From the NCBI GenBank assembly GCA_947468665.1, contig CANILH010000014.1, positions 1 to 52,350 on the forward strand: a DNA stretch of 52,350 bases, written 5' to 3'. This DNA is from Oligoflexales bacterium (GTDB lineage Bacteria; Bdellovibrionota_B; Oligoflexia; Oligoflexales; RGVZ01). The position numbers were made by a program, and so were the translations under genes. Below the pieces are notes generated by a model. That model had not been told where the DNA came from, made no database searches, and worked only from the letters and a program-made list of their open reading frames with translations. Within the stretch, counting starts at the first letter, position 1; each line of letters starts with the position of its first letter. Shown in pieces: positions 31,463 to 38,548 of the stretch.

Positions 31463-33183
31463 TGGAAAACATCCAGTTCAACATCCCTCTCAGGCGGCAG
31501 ATCCGCAACATGAGTCGCTTCGCGCAGATCGTCAATATCTTCGCGAGGCATGGATACTGGAGTGTGATCGAGCGCATGGAAATGCGCCGGGTTCTTAACG
31601 CCGACGAGATTGAGATCGCCACATCTGAGTCTGAGGAAGCCAACAAAACCGACGCGAACCCAACAGCCGATCTCGCTGGCATCCCGGCCCGCTTTCGCAA
31701 ATCCCTCGAGGAACTTGGCCCGGCTTTCATCAAACTGGGCCAGATTCTGGCGGTTCGTGAGGATCTTCTCCCAAAAGAATTTACCGATGAGCTTCGCAAG
31801 CTTCACAGCAGTGTCGAGACATTGCCATTTGAAACCATCCAGCAGCGCCTGAAAGAAGACCTCGGCCCGCAAAAACTCGCCGAGTTTGCATCCATTGATT
31901 CCGTTCCTCTCGCCGCCGGCAGCATCGCCCAGGTGCACCGAGCGAAACTTACTGATGGCTCAGACGTTGTCATCAAGATTCAACGACCCGGTATCAAACA
32001 GCAGATTGAGACCGATCTCGATCTCATATCAACTATCGCCCAGCTCATGGAAAAATTCATTCCGGAGAGCCGCTTCGCGCGCCCCACCGCCATGGTAGAC
32101 GCCCTTTCTGACGCCCTGAGAGCGGAGCTTGATTTCGTCCGCGAGGCGGGCAGCATGTCAAAAATGGCTCAGAACTTCTCTGAGATCCCGCATATCCACT
32201 TCCCCGCGGTTCACTGGAATTTATCCACGCAAAAAGTCCTGACACTTTCCTACGTCGATGGAATTCCCGCCAGTGACCGTGAAGGCATGATCAGAGCCGG
32301 CATCGACGTCAAGGTGCTCGTCGGGCGCGGTCTCCAGATGTTCATGAAAATGGTGTTTGTCGATGGCTTCTTCCACGGTGATCTTCACCCGGGAAACCTC
32401 CTGGCCCAACCCAACTCCGAAATCGCCCTGCTGGACTTCGGACTGGTGATCAGGATGAGTTCCCGCACCAAAGAACACCTGGCCGGATTGCTTCTTTGTC
32501 TGGCCCGTGAAGACTATGACGCGATGGTGATGCATTACCTTGAGATGGCTGATCCAGCGTCGAATCTCAACATCTCAAAATTCCAGCATGACGTCGCCAA
32601 CGCTGTCGCGCCTTTTGTGGGACTATCGCTTAAGCAAATGCCAAGTGGAACCGTGCTGTGGGATCTCGCCAGAATCGCGGCACGCCACAACACGCCATTT
32701 CCACAAGACCTGATCATCTTCGTCAAAACACTCGCCACCTTTGAGGGCGTAGGCACCCGCCTTGATCCCGACTTTAACATGATGGATCAGATTGAGGAGT
32801 TCGCTGGAGAGTTATTAGCGGAGCTTTACTCCCCAAAACGCTTTCAGGAGCAGGCCCTCTCCATCGGCCGCGATGTGGCAAGTCTGCTGCGGCACGCACC
32901 GATTCAGACCAGAAAGCTGTTGAATGCCGCCTTGGAAGGACAGCTTCGGATTAATGTCGGAAGTACAGAGTTACTTAAACTCTCAAAATCCGTCGACCGC
33001 ACCGGCAGCCGGCTTGCAGTTTCTATTATCGTCGGAGCACTTCTCATCGGTTCCTCCATCCTGACCTACGCGTCACCAACAACCCAAATCAACGTCGGAA
33101 TCGTCGGCGCGAGTGGATTTGTTCTCGCCGGTATTCTCGCTGTCTACATCGTTGCCTCAATACTCAGATCGGGTCGGTTTTAA
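31462..33183 (+). CDS. ABC1/UbiB-family atypical kinase
   Basis: UbiB/ABC1/ADCK proteins are atypical protein-kinase-like ATPases that support quinone synthesis. Here that would fit menaquinone, but this is inference. Family features are FIKLGQILAVREDLLPKEFTDEL (KxGQ motif), PLAAGSIAQVHRAKLTDG (Ala-rich loop), VVIKIQRPG (ATP Lys), FVREAGSM, DGFFHGDLHPGNLL and LLDFGL (metal site). Two transmembrane helices lie at the C-terminus (about 512-532 and 540-562). The ATG at 31462 follows a TTG one codon earlier. The 3' 38 bases are duplicated at 33935. Confidence 0.93.
   Translation: MENIQFNIPLRRQIRNMSRFAQIVNIFARHGYWSVIERMEMRRVLNADEIEIATSESEEANKTDANPTADLAGIPARFRKSLEELGPAFIKLGQILAVREDLLPKEFTDELRKLHSSVETLPFETIQQRLKEDLGPQKLAEFASIDSVPLAAGSIAQVHRAKLTDGSDVVIKIQRPGIKQQIETDLDLISTIAQLMEKFIPESRFARPTAMVDALSDALRAELDFVREAGSMSKMAQNFSEIPHIHFPAVHWNLSTQKVLTLSYVDGIPASDREGMIRAGIDVKVLVGRGLQMFMKMVFVDGFFHGDLHPGNLLAQPNSEIALLDFGLVIRMSSRTKEHLAGLLLCLAREDYDAMVMHYLEMADPASNLNISKFQHDVANAVAPFVGLSLKQMPSGTVLWDLARIAARHNTPFPQDLIIFVKTLATFEGVGTRLDPDFNMMDQIEEFAGELLAELYSPKRFQEQALSIGRDVASLLRHAPIQTRKLLNAALEGQLRINVGSTELLKLSKSVDRTGSRLAVSIIVGALLIGSSILTYASPTTQINVGIVGASGFVLAGILAVYIVASILRSGRF
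33143..33180 (+). repeat. Direct repeat, copy 1: 3' end of the UbiB-family gene
   Basis: These 38 bases, encoding the last residues YIVASILRSGRF of the kinase, match 33935-33972 with five mismatches and no gap. The two copies flank the Phd antitoxin locus. Confidence 0.8.
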
Positions 33184-33256
33184 TCGTTCTAAGAAATCCC
33201 AAGCCCCGCCCGGGGATTACGGTTGTGCATGGTTAAATATTTGGCGTTACCTTCGT

Positions 33257-33297
33257 GTCGCATGTAACGACTAAATAACAGGCGATACCTTCGACAG
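33257..33297 (+). repeat. 39-bp GTC...GAC hairpin element (type 2), copy 1
   Basis: The core 33257-33295 begins GTCGCATGTAACGACT and ends AGGCGATACCTTCGAC, with AG following. The arms pair at about 12 of 16 positions around a 7-base loop. It has the same length and ends as the element inside the 65-bp repeats at 43855, 46909, 48302 and 51888, and aligns over its full length plus about 16 upstream bases with 52003-52043. It lies just beyond the truncated toxin frame. Confidence 0.7.
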
Positions 33298-33339
33298 TTT
33301 TCTGACAATCGCATCGGCGCTGGGGAAGCTTTTTTGGCG

Positions 33340-33447
33340 TCAGTCGCCACCCCGTTGGATATCGATAATGATGACGCGCCTATTTTGCTCATCATAGTCA
33401 TAAATTATTTCCCACCCACAACTAGGTGATCGCGGCCAAATTTCTCT
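33340..33447 (-). pseudogene. RelE/ParE-type toxin remnant
   Basis: Directly downstream of the antitoxin, a 35-codon open frame without start codon encodes GWEIIYDYDEQNRRVIIIDI followed by QRGGD and a stop. This resembles the last two beta strands of RelE/ParE toxins (RIIYxxDxxxRxVxIxxIxHR). The rest of the toxin is missing; a TGA precedes it at 33448-33450. The final HR..VY motif is also lost. The antitoxin therefore appears to be orphaned here. Confidence 0.55.
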
Positions 33448-33682
33448 TCAGCCGCTCCTTTCGTGAGTCGACTGTATCGGCCACCAAATCCTCTTCTCCG
33501 GCCGATTTTGTACTGAGCTGATCAATCATTCCAAGCAGTCTGAAATATCGCTCTTGGGTAATAATCACCTTGATTGATTTTCCTCGATGAACGACTTGCA
33601 ATGCGTCATCGCCCTGGACATCACCAAGGAGGTCGTTAATCTCCCGCTTGAGTTCGGTAACGTTAAGAGTTTTTTTGAACAT
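33422..33682 (-). CDS. Phd/YefM-type antitoxin
   Basis: An 86-residue protein with the Phd/YefM N-terminal fold (FKKTLNVTELKREINDLLGDV, ALQVVHRGKSIKVIITQERYFRLLGMID) and a charged, likely disordered C-terminus that would normally wrap the toxin. It should bind DNA and repress its own promoter. The ATG at 33682 has GGAGG five bases upstream; the longer open frame to 33751 has no such site. Only a toxin remnant follows, so it may be a leftover or may counter a toxin elsewhere. Confidence 0.85.
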   Translation of the reverse strand: MFKKTLNVTELKREINDLLGDVQGDDALQVVHRGKSIKVIITQERYFRLLGMIDQLSTKSAGEEDLVADTVDSRKERLKRNLAAIT

Positions 33683-33696
33683 GGTCACCTCCGAAT

Positions 33697-33723
33697 TTAA
33701 GGCCTCTTTAATAGGACCCTTAA
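33697..33723. promoter_or_regulatory. Dyad upstream of the Phd-type antitoxin, possible operator
   Basis: TTAAGG (33697-33702) and CCTTAA (33718-33723) form an inverted repeat with a 15-base spacer that itself contains CCT/AGG. It lies 15 bases upstream of the start codon, in the expected place for autorepression by a Phd/YefM protein. Confidence 0.4.
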
Positions 33724-33751
33724 TGTACCTCTTATCGGATCTTTTTTCCAA

Positions 33752-34160
33752 AACTTAAATACAAAATTACTCGAAATTAAAGCAGCGATACTGGACAGTT
33801 ATGCCATTAAAACCGTCTAATTTTGATAGGTTACAAAATCACTAAATCCTCATCTATTTTTTAACGCTAATTATTGGCCGTCGTCAGTTCCGGCTTATAA
33901 CGTTCGAGCCCAGGTCAGTACACACGCCGCCTTATCTACATCGGTGCCTCAATTCTCAGATGGGGGCGGTTCAAGTCCTCCTCATTAATCGCAACTCCCC
34001 CGCCAATTCGCCCGGGTTCATGCCAATCTGTCGTATTTTCTATTAATACAGTAGGTTACGGTGCATATTTCAATTGGCGACTTTAACTTTTAGGCATAAG
34101 AGTTCCCTATGGGCAGCTCATTAGCATGAATGCCTCGAAACACTAAAAAAGGAGAATTTT
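33752..34160. other. 409-base region without a gene
   Basis: No credible ORF is visible on either strand. It holds the second copy of the UbiB-gene 3' end (33935-33972) and AT-rich stretches. The ribosome binding site AAGGAG of the lipoprotein gene lies at its right end. The region looks like decayed sequence around an insertion. Confidence 0.5.
33935..33972 (+). repeat. Direct repeat, copy 2: displaced copy of the UbiB-gene 3' end
   Basis: This copy matches 33143-33180 at 33 of 38 positions. It is not part of an intact gene. Upstream similarity ends soon, while short matches continue downstream (TTAATCG, CGCCCGGG). The arrangement is what an insertion at the gene end that restored the coding sequence, or a tandem duplication, would leave. 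Confidence 0.7.
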
Positions 34161-34832
34161 ATGACAGCCACGAAAACACTGAGACGACAAATCCCCTGCC
34201 TTGCACTATTGGCCCTCACCGCCTGCGGTAACCGGAGCGAAGAGAAGCCACAAGCTACCACTCAAGACGTTTCAGCAAGTCTTCCTCAGGCAGCCGTCAT
34301 AGCGGTTCCTGTTGATGCCAGCGGCAAAGAAGACAGCTCAAAGGCCGAAATGAGACTTCTTCCCCAAGGTCCATCCGACTCCTCAGGCCAGGGCATCGCC
34401 ACTGCCTACGACCAGGGTAAACAACCTGACCGTGTTGTCAGCGAACTGGACGCCACGTCCTCGACACAGTCCTATCACGGATGGTACGGCTACCAGAACT
34501 ATGGTCAGCGTTACGGCCGCAGCTACGGATCATACGGCCAGAACTACGGCTGCCACAGCTATCAAACATACCAACCAACCTACAACTACGGCGGCAACCC
34601 CTACTCATGGCAGTACCAAAACAACTACCAGACCACCAACATGAACTATTACTACTACAACCGCCCGCAAACATACGGCCAGTACCCGCAACAGGGCCAG
34701 TACCCGCAACAAGGCCAGTCCCAAGGCAATCAGTATGGCAGCGGCCAGTACCAAAATAACCAACATGGAAACGGCCAGTATTCAGGCAATCAGTACTCAA
34801 CACCCGCGCAACCAATTGGCTACCGTCACTGA
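34161..34832 (+). CDS. Tyr/Gln/Gly-rich lipoprotein, paralogue of the one at 11430
   Basis: A 223-residue predicted lipoprotein (signal MTATKTLRRQIPCLALLALTAC, lipobox LTAC). The middle segment LPQAAVIAVPVDASG, SSKAEMRLLPQ and PDRVVSELDATSSTQSY matches the 11430 protein segment by segment. The C-terminal 110 residues are Tyr/Gly/Gln/Asn-rich with GQYPQQ repeats, longer than in the paralogue and rich in Gln. AAGGAG precedes the ATG. The composition suggests a disordered, possibly self-associating or adhesive surface tail (inference). Confidence 0.78.
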   Translation: MTATKTLRRQIPCLALLALTACGNRSEEKPQATTQDVSASLPQAAVIAVPVDASGKEDSSKAEMRLLPQGPSDSSGQGIATAYDQGKQPDRVVSELDATSSTQSYHGWYGYQNYGQRYGRSYGSYGQNYGCHSYQTYQPTYNYGGNPYSWQYQNNYQTTNMNYYYYNRPQTYGQYPQQGQYPQQGQSQGNQYGSGQYQNNQHGNGQYSGNQYSTPAQPIGYRH

Positions 34833-34875
34833 AACTGAATCCCTACTGAGCAATATAATAATCCAAAAATTTCTC

Positions 34876-34914
34876 GTCGCATTTAGTCGTCTCTGATTGG
34901 CGACTAAATGCGAC
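34876..34914. repeat. 39-bp perfect palindromic element between convergent genes (type 3)
   Basis: GTCGCATTTAGTCG and CGACTAAATGCGAC form a perfect 14-bp stem around an 11-base loop. Total length, the opening GTCGCAT and the closing CGAC match the elements at 33257 and 52003. It lies between the lipoprotein stop (34832) and the HigA-type gene end (34920), so it may also terminate transcription in both directions, although no long T-run follows. Confidence 0.7.
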
Positions 34915-34919
34915 GGAAA

Positions 34920-35213
34920 TTAGGCGGATTTTTTCACGGTAACGTGAACAGACAGCCCTATTGCTGAAATAACCCGCAGTAATCTATCAATCGAGACTTT
35001 TTGAAGACTTCCATTAATGATCCCCGTTACAGTCGTCCGGGAGACAGCTGCGAGTTCCGCAACCTCCTGATGAGTTAGGTTCTGTTTCGCGACTTCGCGA
35101 ATAATAGCCTTTGTCAGAGACGCCTTAACTTCAGCCTCAGCGACTCGCATCGGATCTACCCCAAGGGACTCGGCCAAATCTTGAAGGTTTTTGTATCGCT
35201 TAGCCTTAATCAT
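34920..35213 (-). CDS. higA: XRE-family antitoxin (HigA-like)
   Basis: A 97-residue protein with a helix-turn-helix of the XRE type (NLTHQEVAELAAVSRTTVTGIINGSLQKVSIDRLLRVISAIG, about 44-85). It should neutralise the upstream HigB-like toxin and repress the operon. It follows the toxin gene and overlaps it by four bases, the toxin-first order typical of higBA. The C-terminal SVHVTVKKS resembles other HigA2/MqsA-type tails. The N-terminal 40 residues are not assigned. Confidence 0.82.
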   Translation of the reverse strand: MIKAKRYKNLQDLAESLGVDPMRVAEAEVKASLTKAIIREVAKQNLTHQEVAELAAVSRTTVTGIINGSLQKVSIDRLLRVISAIGLSVHVTVKKSA

Positions 35214-35530
35214 AATCTCTTTATCCTTTGGAGCGCGACGTTAATGTCCTTTTGCTCAGTTTGCTGTGTTTTTTTCTTGAATGCGTGAACCAGGTAAATG
35301 GCGTCGCTAACTTTAACAAAATAAATTACGCGAAACTGACCGCTACGATCCTTAAGTCGCAATTCATGTATTGCTTTACCCAAACTTGGCATGGTTCTCG
35401 ATATCGGAATGGAAAGTTTTATGCCACTTCGCAGTTTCGCGACGCAATCAAGCAAATCCCCAAGAACGTCTTTCGGGAAATCTTTCAGCTCAGCTTCACA
35501 TTGGGACAAAATGACAACATCGATTTTCAT
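35210..35530 (-). CDS. higB: HigB-like (Gp49-family) mRNA interferase toxin
   Basis: A 106-residue RelE-superfamily toxin of the Gp49/HigB branch. LGKAIHELRLKDRSGQFRVIYF and IYLVHAFKKKTQQTEQKDINVALQRIKR match the family consensus, including the Arg of FRVIY and the FKKKTQ motif. It should cleave mRNA at the ribosome when not bound by the downstream antitoxin. A dyad directly abuts the ATG. The pair looks intact. Confidence 0.83.
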   Translation of the reverse strand: MKIDVVILSQCEAELKDFPKDVLGDLLDCVAKLRSGIKLSIPISRTMPSLGKAIHELRLKDRSGQFRVIYFVKVSDAIYLVHAFKKKTQQTEQKDINVALQRIKRL

Positions 35531-35531
35531 T

Positions 35532-35551
35532 ATGTCTCATATATAAGACAT
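35532..35551. promoter_or_regulatory. Operator-like dyad directly before higB
   Basis: ATGTCT (35532-35537) and AGACAT (35546-35551) flank the 8-base spacer CATATATA, ending one base from the higB ATG. Binding here would cover the start region, and no separate Shine-Dalgarno site is visible, so expression is probably low and repressible. Confidence 0.5.
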
Positions 35552-35588
35552 GTCGTCAATCATTTACTCGTGGCGTGATATGAAACCC

Positions 35589-35981
35589 TCAGTCCGGCGC
35601 AGACGTCAGTCTCGCCCATGAGAATATCTTCGGATTGGAATAACAGTACTCGGTGATTCCCTCCTGATGAAAGTCCACGGTACAGATTTTCTGCTCATCG
35701 AGAGTGAGAACCCAGTTAAATTCTTTAGGACTTGTGGAGCAGTAAAACGGCTCGTATTTTTTGGTCAAAATTTCCATGGCCCTGTTTTGCGCTGGCAGGA
35801 CGCGCACAAAAATATCGTCATAATCCTTTAGAGACGCGTCCGCCGCTTCAGCGAACTTAGGTTCCTGGGGAATAAAATTTCTGACACAAACATATTCCGG
35901 ACTGGGCGCTGGCCGGGCGAAAGCTGATGTGTAAACGGTACAAACGGCAAGACTAAACAAGAACCCACGCGCAAATGTCAT
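35589..35981 (-). CDS. Secreted protein of unknown function
   Basis: The 130-residue protein has a signal peptide (MTFARGFLFSLAVCTVYTSAFA, cleavage near residue 22) and a short mature domain with four Cys (YVCVRNF, FYCSTSP, KICTVDF, TEYCYSN) that could form two disulphides. GGAGGG precedes the ATG by 8 bases. No family recognised. It is a single gene between the HigBA locus and purD-maf. Confidence 0.65.
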   Translation of the reverse strand: MTFARGFLFSLAVCTVYTSAFARPAPSPEYVCVRNFIPQEPKFAEAADASLKDYDDIFVRVLPAQNRAMEILTKKYEPFYCSTSPKEFNWVLTLDEQKICTVDFHQEGITEYCYSNPKIFSWARLTSAPD

Positions 35982-36081
35982 GACAAGAACCCTCCATGAT
36001 TCCAGGTAACCAGAACATTCAATCCAACGAATTGAATTTTAACACTTACCGCGACAAAAAACATCCCGCGGCCAACCCCGC

Positions 36082-38010
36082 TCACCGGTCCCGCCAGAGC
36101 GGAACCTCAAAATCCTGCTGCAGCGTATCTGCGAGCTCCGCCAAAGGCAGCCCCACGACATTTGAGAAAGATCCACGGATCTCCTGGACCATAAAACTGC
36201 CAAGTCCCTGCGCGGCGTAGCCACCGGCCTTATCGAACGGCTCGCCGGTCTCGATATATCCATCCATCTCGGCACCAGACAGAGGCTTGATCAAAACCTC
36301 CGTCGCTGTCGTAAATTCCTTGACCTTTTCTTCGCCGGCCGACGTCACACGGGCAATCCGCACCGCCGTATACACGGTATGGGTCTTGCCACTAAGCATT
36401 GACAGCATGTCTTTGGCTTCTGTCGGACTCATTGGTTTCTCGAGAAGTTTATCCTCAACCACGACAATCGTATCCGCGCTGATCACCAGCGCTCCCTGAG
36501 GATGACTGCGTTTCACTTGATCGCAGATCCATTGATTTTTCTCCCGGGCATTTCGAGCCACATAAACAGTCGGCTCCTCAGCAGGAAGCGGTTTTTCCTC
36601 GGTCTCTGGTTTAACAATCGTAAAATCTAAACCAAGATTTCCCAGGAGCTCCCGGCGACGTGGCGACGAACTGCCAAGTATGATCGGCAGCCGTGAAATA
36701 GAGGACAATAAAGCTTCCTCGTATTGAAGTGCCGTCTGACCAATGTCAGGACGCCACTGAGCATTGGGCCAATAATTTCGAATACGCTCAATCCGCGCAA
36801 GAGCTTTGCTCTTCGCCGCGTTAAACGTCCTACCCGTTCCTGCCACAAGAAACACGCGGCCACTCCCTGTTTTAACGCCACCGTCAGCAGGCTGAACGCT
36901 CGCGCAAAAAACAGCCGATCCATCCGCCTGGCCATCGAGCACAGACCACGGCACAATGGCGTCAATATCCGGAACCTCACCGTACGGATAACCACTGGAT
37001 GCGAGCGCGAAACCCATGACTGGCTTCGGCGCCTCTGACTGTGGGGACCGCTTAATTTTCAAGCCAACTTTAGAGGCAATCAACGGAAGCCAGTCCGTCT
37101 GATCAGACATTGCTAGAACCTGAGCCTCGGGATCACCGAATCGCACGTTGAACTCAACAACCGATGGCCCTTTGTCTGACCACATAAGTCCTACGTACAG
37201 GCATCCGGTATACGAAATCCCGTTCCGGTCCAGAGCCTCCATCAAAGGATGAACAACACGCGCGTCAACCTGATCACCGGCATCTCCAGGAAGCCATGGC
37301 ACCGGCGTATAACATCCCATTCCTCCGGTATTTGGTCCCTTATCACCGGGCAGTAGTCTTTTATGATCCACGGCGAATCCAACCCGGGTTACCTCGCCAT
37401 TGCCAATAAAACAAAAGTAACTGACCTCGCGACCAAACAGCATCTCTTCAATCACTATCTGACGAGATGCCTCATGCAGAGCTTGTCCATATAGACGCTC
37501 TATGCCATCAAGGACGTCACGTTCATTCTGACAAACGAAGACACCTTTACCATTGGCGAGACCACTGGCCTTAAGAACCACGCCGCCATCACGATTTAAT
37601 ATCCGCATGGCCGTCATCAAACAGACGTCTCTGGTTTGCACCACCTCAAACGCAGCGGTCGGAATACTGGCTTCCATCATCAGACGCTTGGCGAAAGCTT
37701 TTGAAGACTCAAGCTCAGCTGCGGCCCGGTTCGGACCAAAAACTTTAAGGCCCTTTTGGGTCATGACATCAGCGATGCCTTTTGAAAGAGGCTCTTCAGG
37801 CCCTACAACCACCAAATCCACCCCGAACGAACGCGCCGCGTCCGCCAGCTGCTCATAGGACGCATCTGGAGAAAGCCCCAAAGCCGTGCCAACCCGACTG
37901 CTTGCAGCGTTACCAGGCCAAACAAATAATGCCCGGCACTCAGGCGAGCGTTTAAGTTTCCACGCAAGCGCGTGCTCCCGGCCACCTGAACCAACAACCA
38001 AGACGCGCAT
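36082..38010 (-). CDS. purD: Fused phosphoribosylamine-glycine ligase and Maf nucleotide pyrophosphatase
   Basis: Residues 1 to about 430 are PurD (GAR synthetase, purine synthesis step 2): GGREHALAWKL, ATP-grasp segments FGPNRAAAELESSKAFAKRLM, GGMGCYTPVPW and FNVRFGDPEAQVLAM. From about 442 to 642 it is a Maf-type pyrophosphatase, which hydrolyses modified or canonical (d)NTPs: ILGSSSPRRRELLGNLGL, ISADTIVVVEDKLLEKP, TGEPFDKAGGYAAQGLG and SFSNVVGLPL. The frame is continuous. Just before the Maf part, a TTG at 36708 has GAGGAAG five bases upstream, so Maf might also be made separately. I know no standard PurD-Maf fusion. Confidence 0.9.
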   Translation of the reverse strand: MRVLVVGSGGREHALAWKLKRSPECRALFVWPGNAASSRVGTALGLSPDASYEQLADAARSFGVDLVVVGPEEPLSKGIADVMTQKGLKVFGPNRAAAELESSKAFAKRLMMEASIPTAAFEVVQTRDVCLMTAMRILNRDGGVVLKASGLANGKGVFVCQNERDVLDGIERLYGQALHEASRQIVIEEMLFGREVSYFCFIGNGEVTRVGFAVDHKRLLPGDKGPNTGGMGCYTPVPWLPGDAGDQVDARVVHPLMEALDRNGISYTGCLYVGLMWSDKGPSVVEFNVRFGDPEAQVLAMSDQTDWLPLIASKVGLKIKRSPQSEAPKPVMGFALASSGYPYGEVPDIDAIVPWSVLDGQADGSAVFCASVQPADGGVKTGSGRVFLVAGTGRTFNAAKSKALARIERIRNYWPNAQWRPDIGQTALQYEEALLSSISRLPIILGSSSPRRRELLGNLGLDFTIVKPETEEKPLPAEEPTVYVARNAREKNQWICDQVKRSHPQGALVISADTIVVVEDKLLEKPMSPTEAKDMLSMLSGKTHTVYTAVRIARVTSAGEEKVKEFTTATEVLIKPLSGAEMDGYIETGEPFDKAGGYAAQGLGSFMVQEIRGSFSNVVGLPLAELADTLQQDFEVPLWRDR

Positions 38011-38191
38011 GCCTCACCCCCAAAAGAACCGTTACGACCGAAAAGAGCTTCAAAAACGAATATGTGGAAAGAACCAGAAATAACCGTAACTATTGATAAA
38101 GTCAACGGTGTCGATGCCTTTGAGGGCGCTTCATGATAAAATCTACTCTCAAGCATTTTCACGCCATTTAATCGGCCAGAGGAGAGGTGCT

Positions 38192-38470
38192 ATGCCACTT
38201 TATTGCTACCACTGTGATAGCTGCGGTCAAACCTTTGAAGTACAGCATAAAATGGCCGAACCCTCCCCGGTAAAAGGGCCAGGATGCGATCGGGCTGATT
38301 GCTGTATGGAAAAACAGCTGGTTCCGGTAGCGGCCATATTTAAAATGGCCAATCCCTTTATCAATAAAAAAGGCCCTCCGGTCTCTGACAACGCGTTTTC
38401 ACGCCCCAAAGCCAAATCAGAAGAAAGCACACATGTTTGCTCAACCGGCTGTGCTATGCATACCCGTTAG
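38192..38470 (+). CDS. FmdB-like zinc ribbon protein
   Basis: The 92-residue protein starts with the FmdB/CxxC_CxxC_SSSS signature (MPLYCYHCDSCGQTFEV) and has a second Cys group (GCDRADCCMEKQLVPV) forming a likely zinc ribbon. A variable tail ends in another Cys pair (CSTGC). The ATG at 38192 is preceded by GGAGAGG; the longer frame from 38093 has no support. Function of the family is unclear, often proposed as regulatory. It is divergent from purD-maf across a 180-base gap that should hold both promoters. Confidence 0.82.
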   Translation: MPLYCYHCDSCGQTFEVQHKMAEPSPVKGPGCDRADCCMEKQLVPVAAIFKMANPFINKKGPPVSDNAFSRPKAKSEESTHVCSTGCAMHTR

Positions 38471-38548
38471 ATTTTACTATAAACATAATTAAGACCGGTT
38501 ACCCGGCCGAGTCGTAGATTTTTATGAACCCGTCACTTCAGGTCATGC

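Noticed and set aside
31345-31938. 197-codon minus-strand frame across the prlC/ubiB junction
   Set aside because: It is antisense to two well-conserved genes and has no recognisable motifs.
33189-33401. 70-codon minus-strand ORF downstream of the Phd antitoxin as the toxin gene
   Set aside because: Its sequence has no toxin features and starts inside the remnant; the RelE-like residues are in another frame (33340-33447).
33901-34000. tRNA-like T-arm GGTTCAAGTCC near 33967 and GTTCGAGCCC near 33902
   Set aside because: No acceptor, D or anticodon arms can be drawn around either, and the first lies in the displaced copy of the UbiB-gene end, which explains its sequence.
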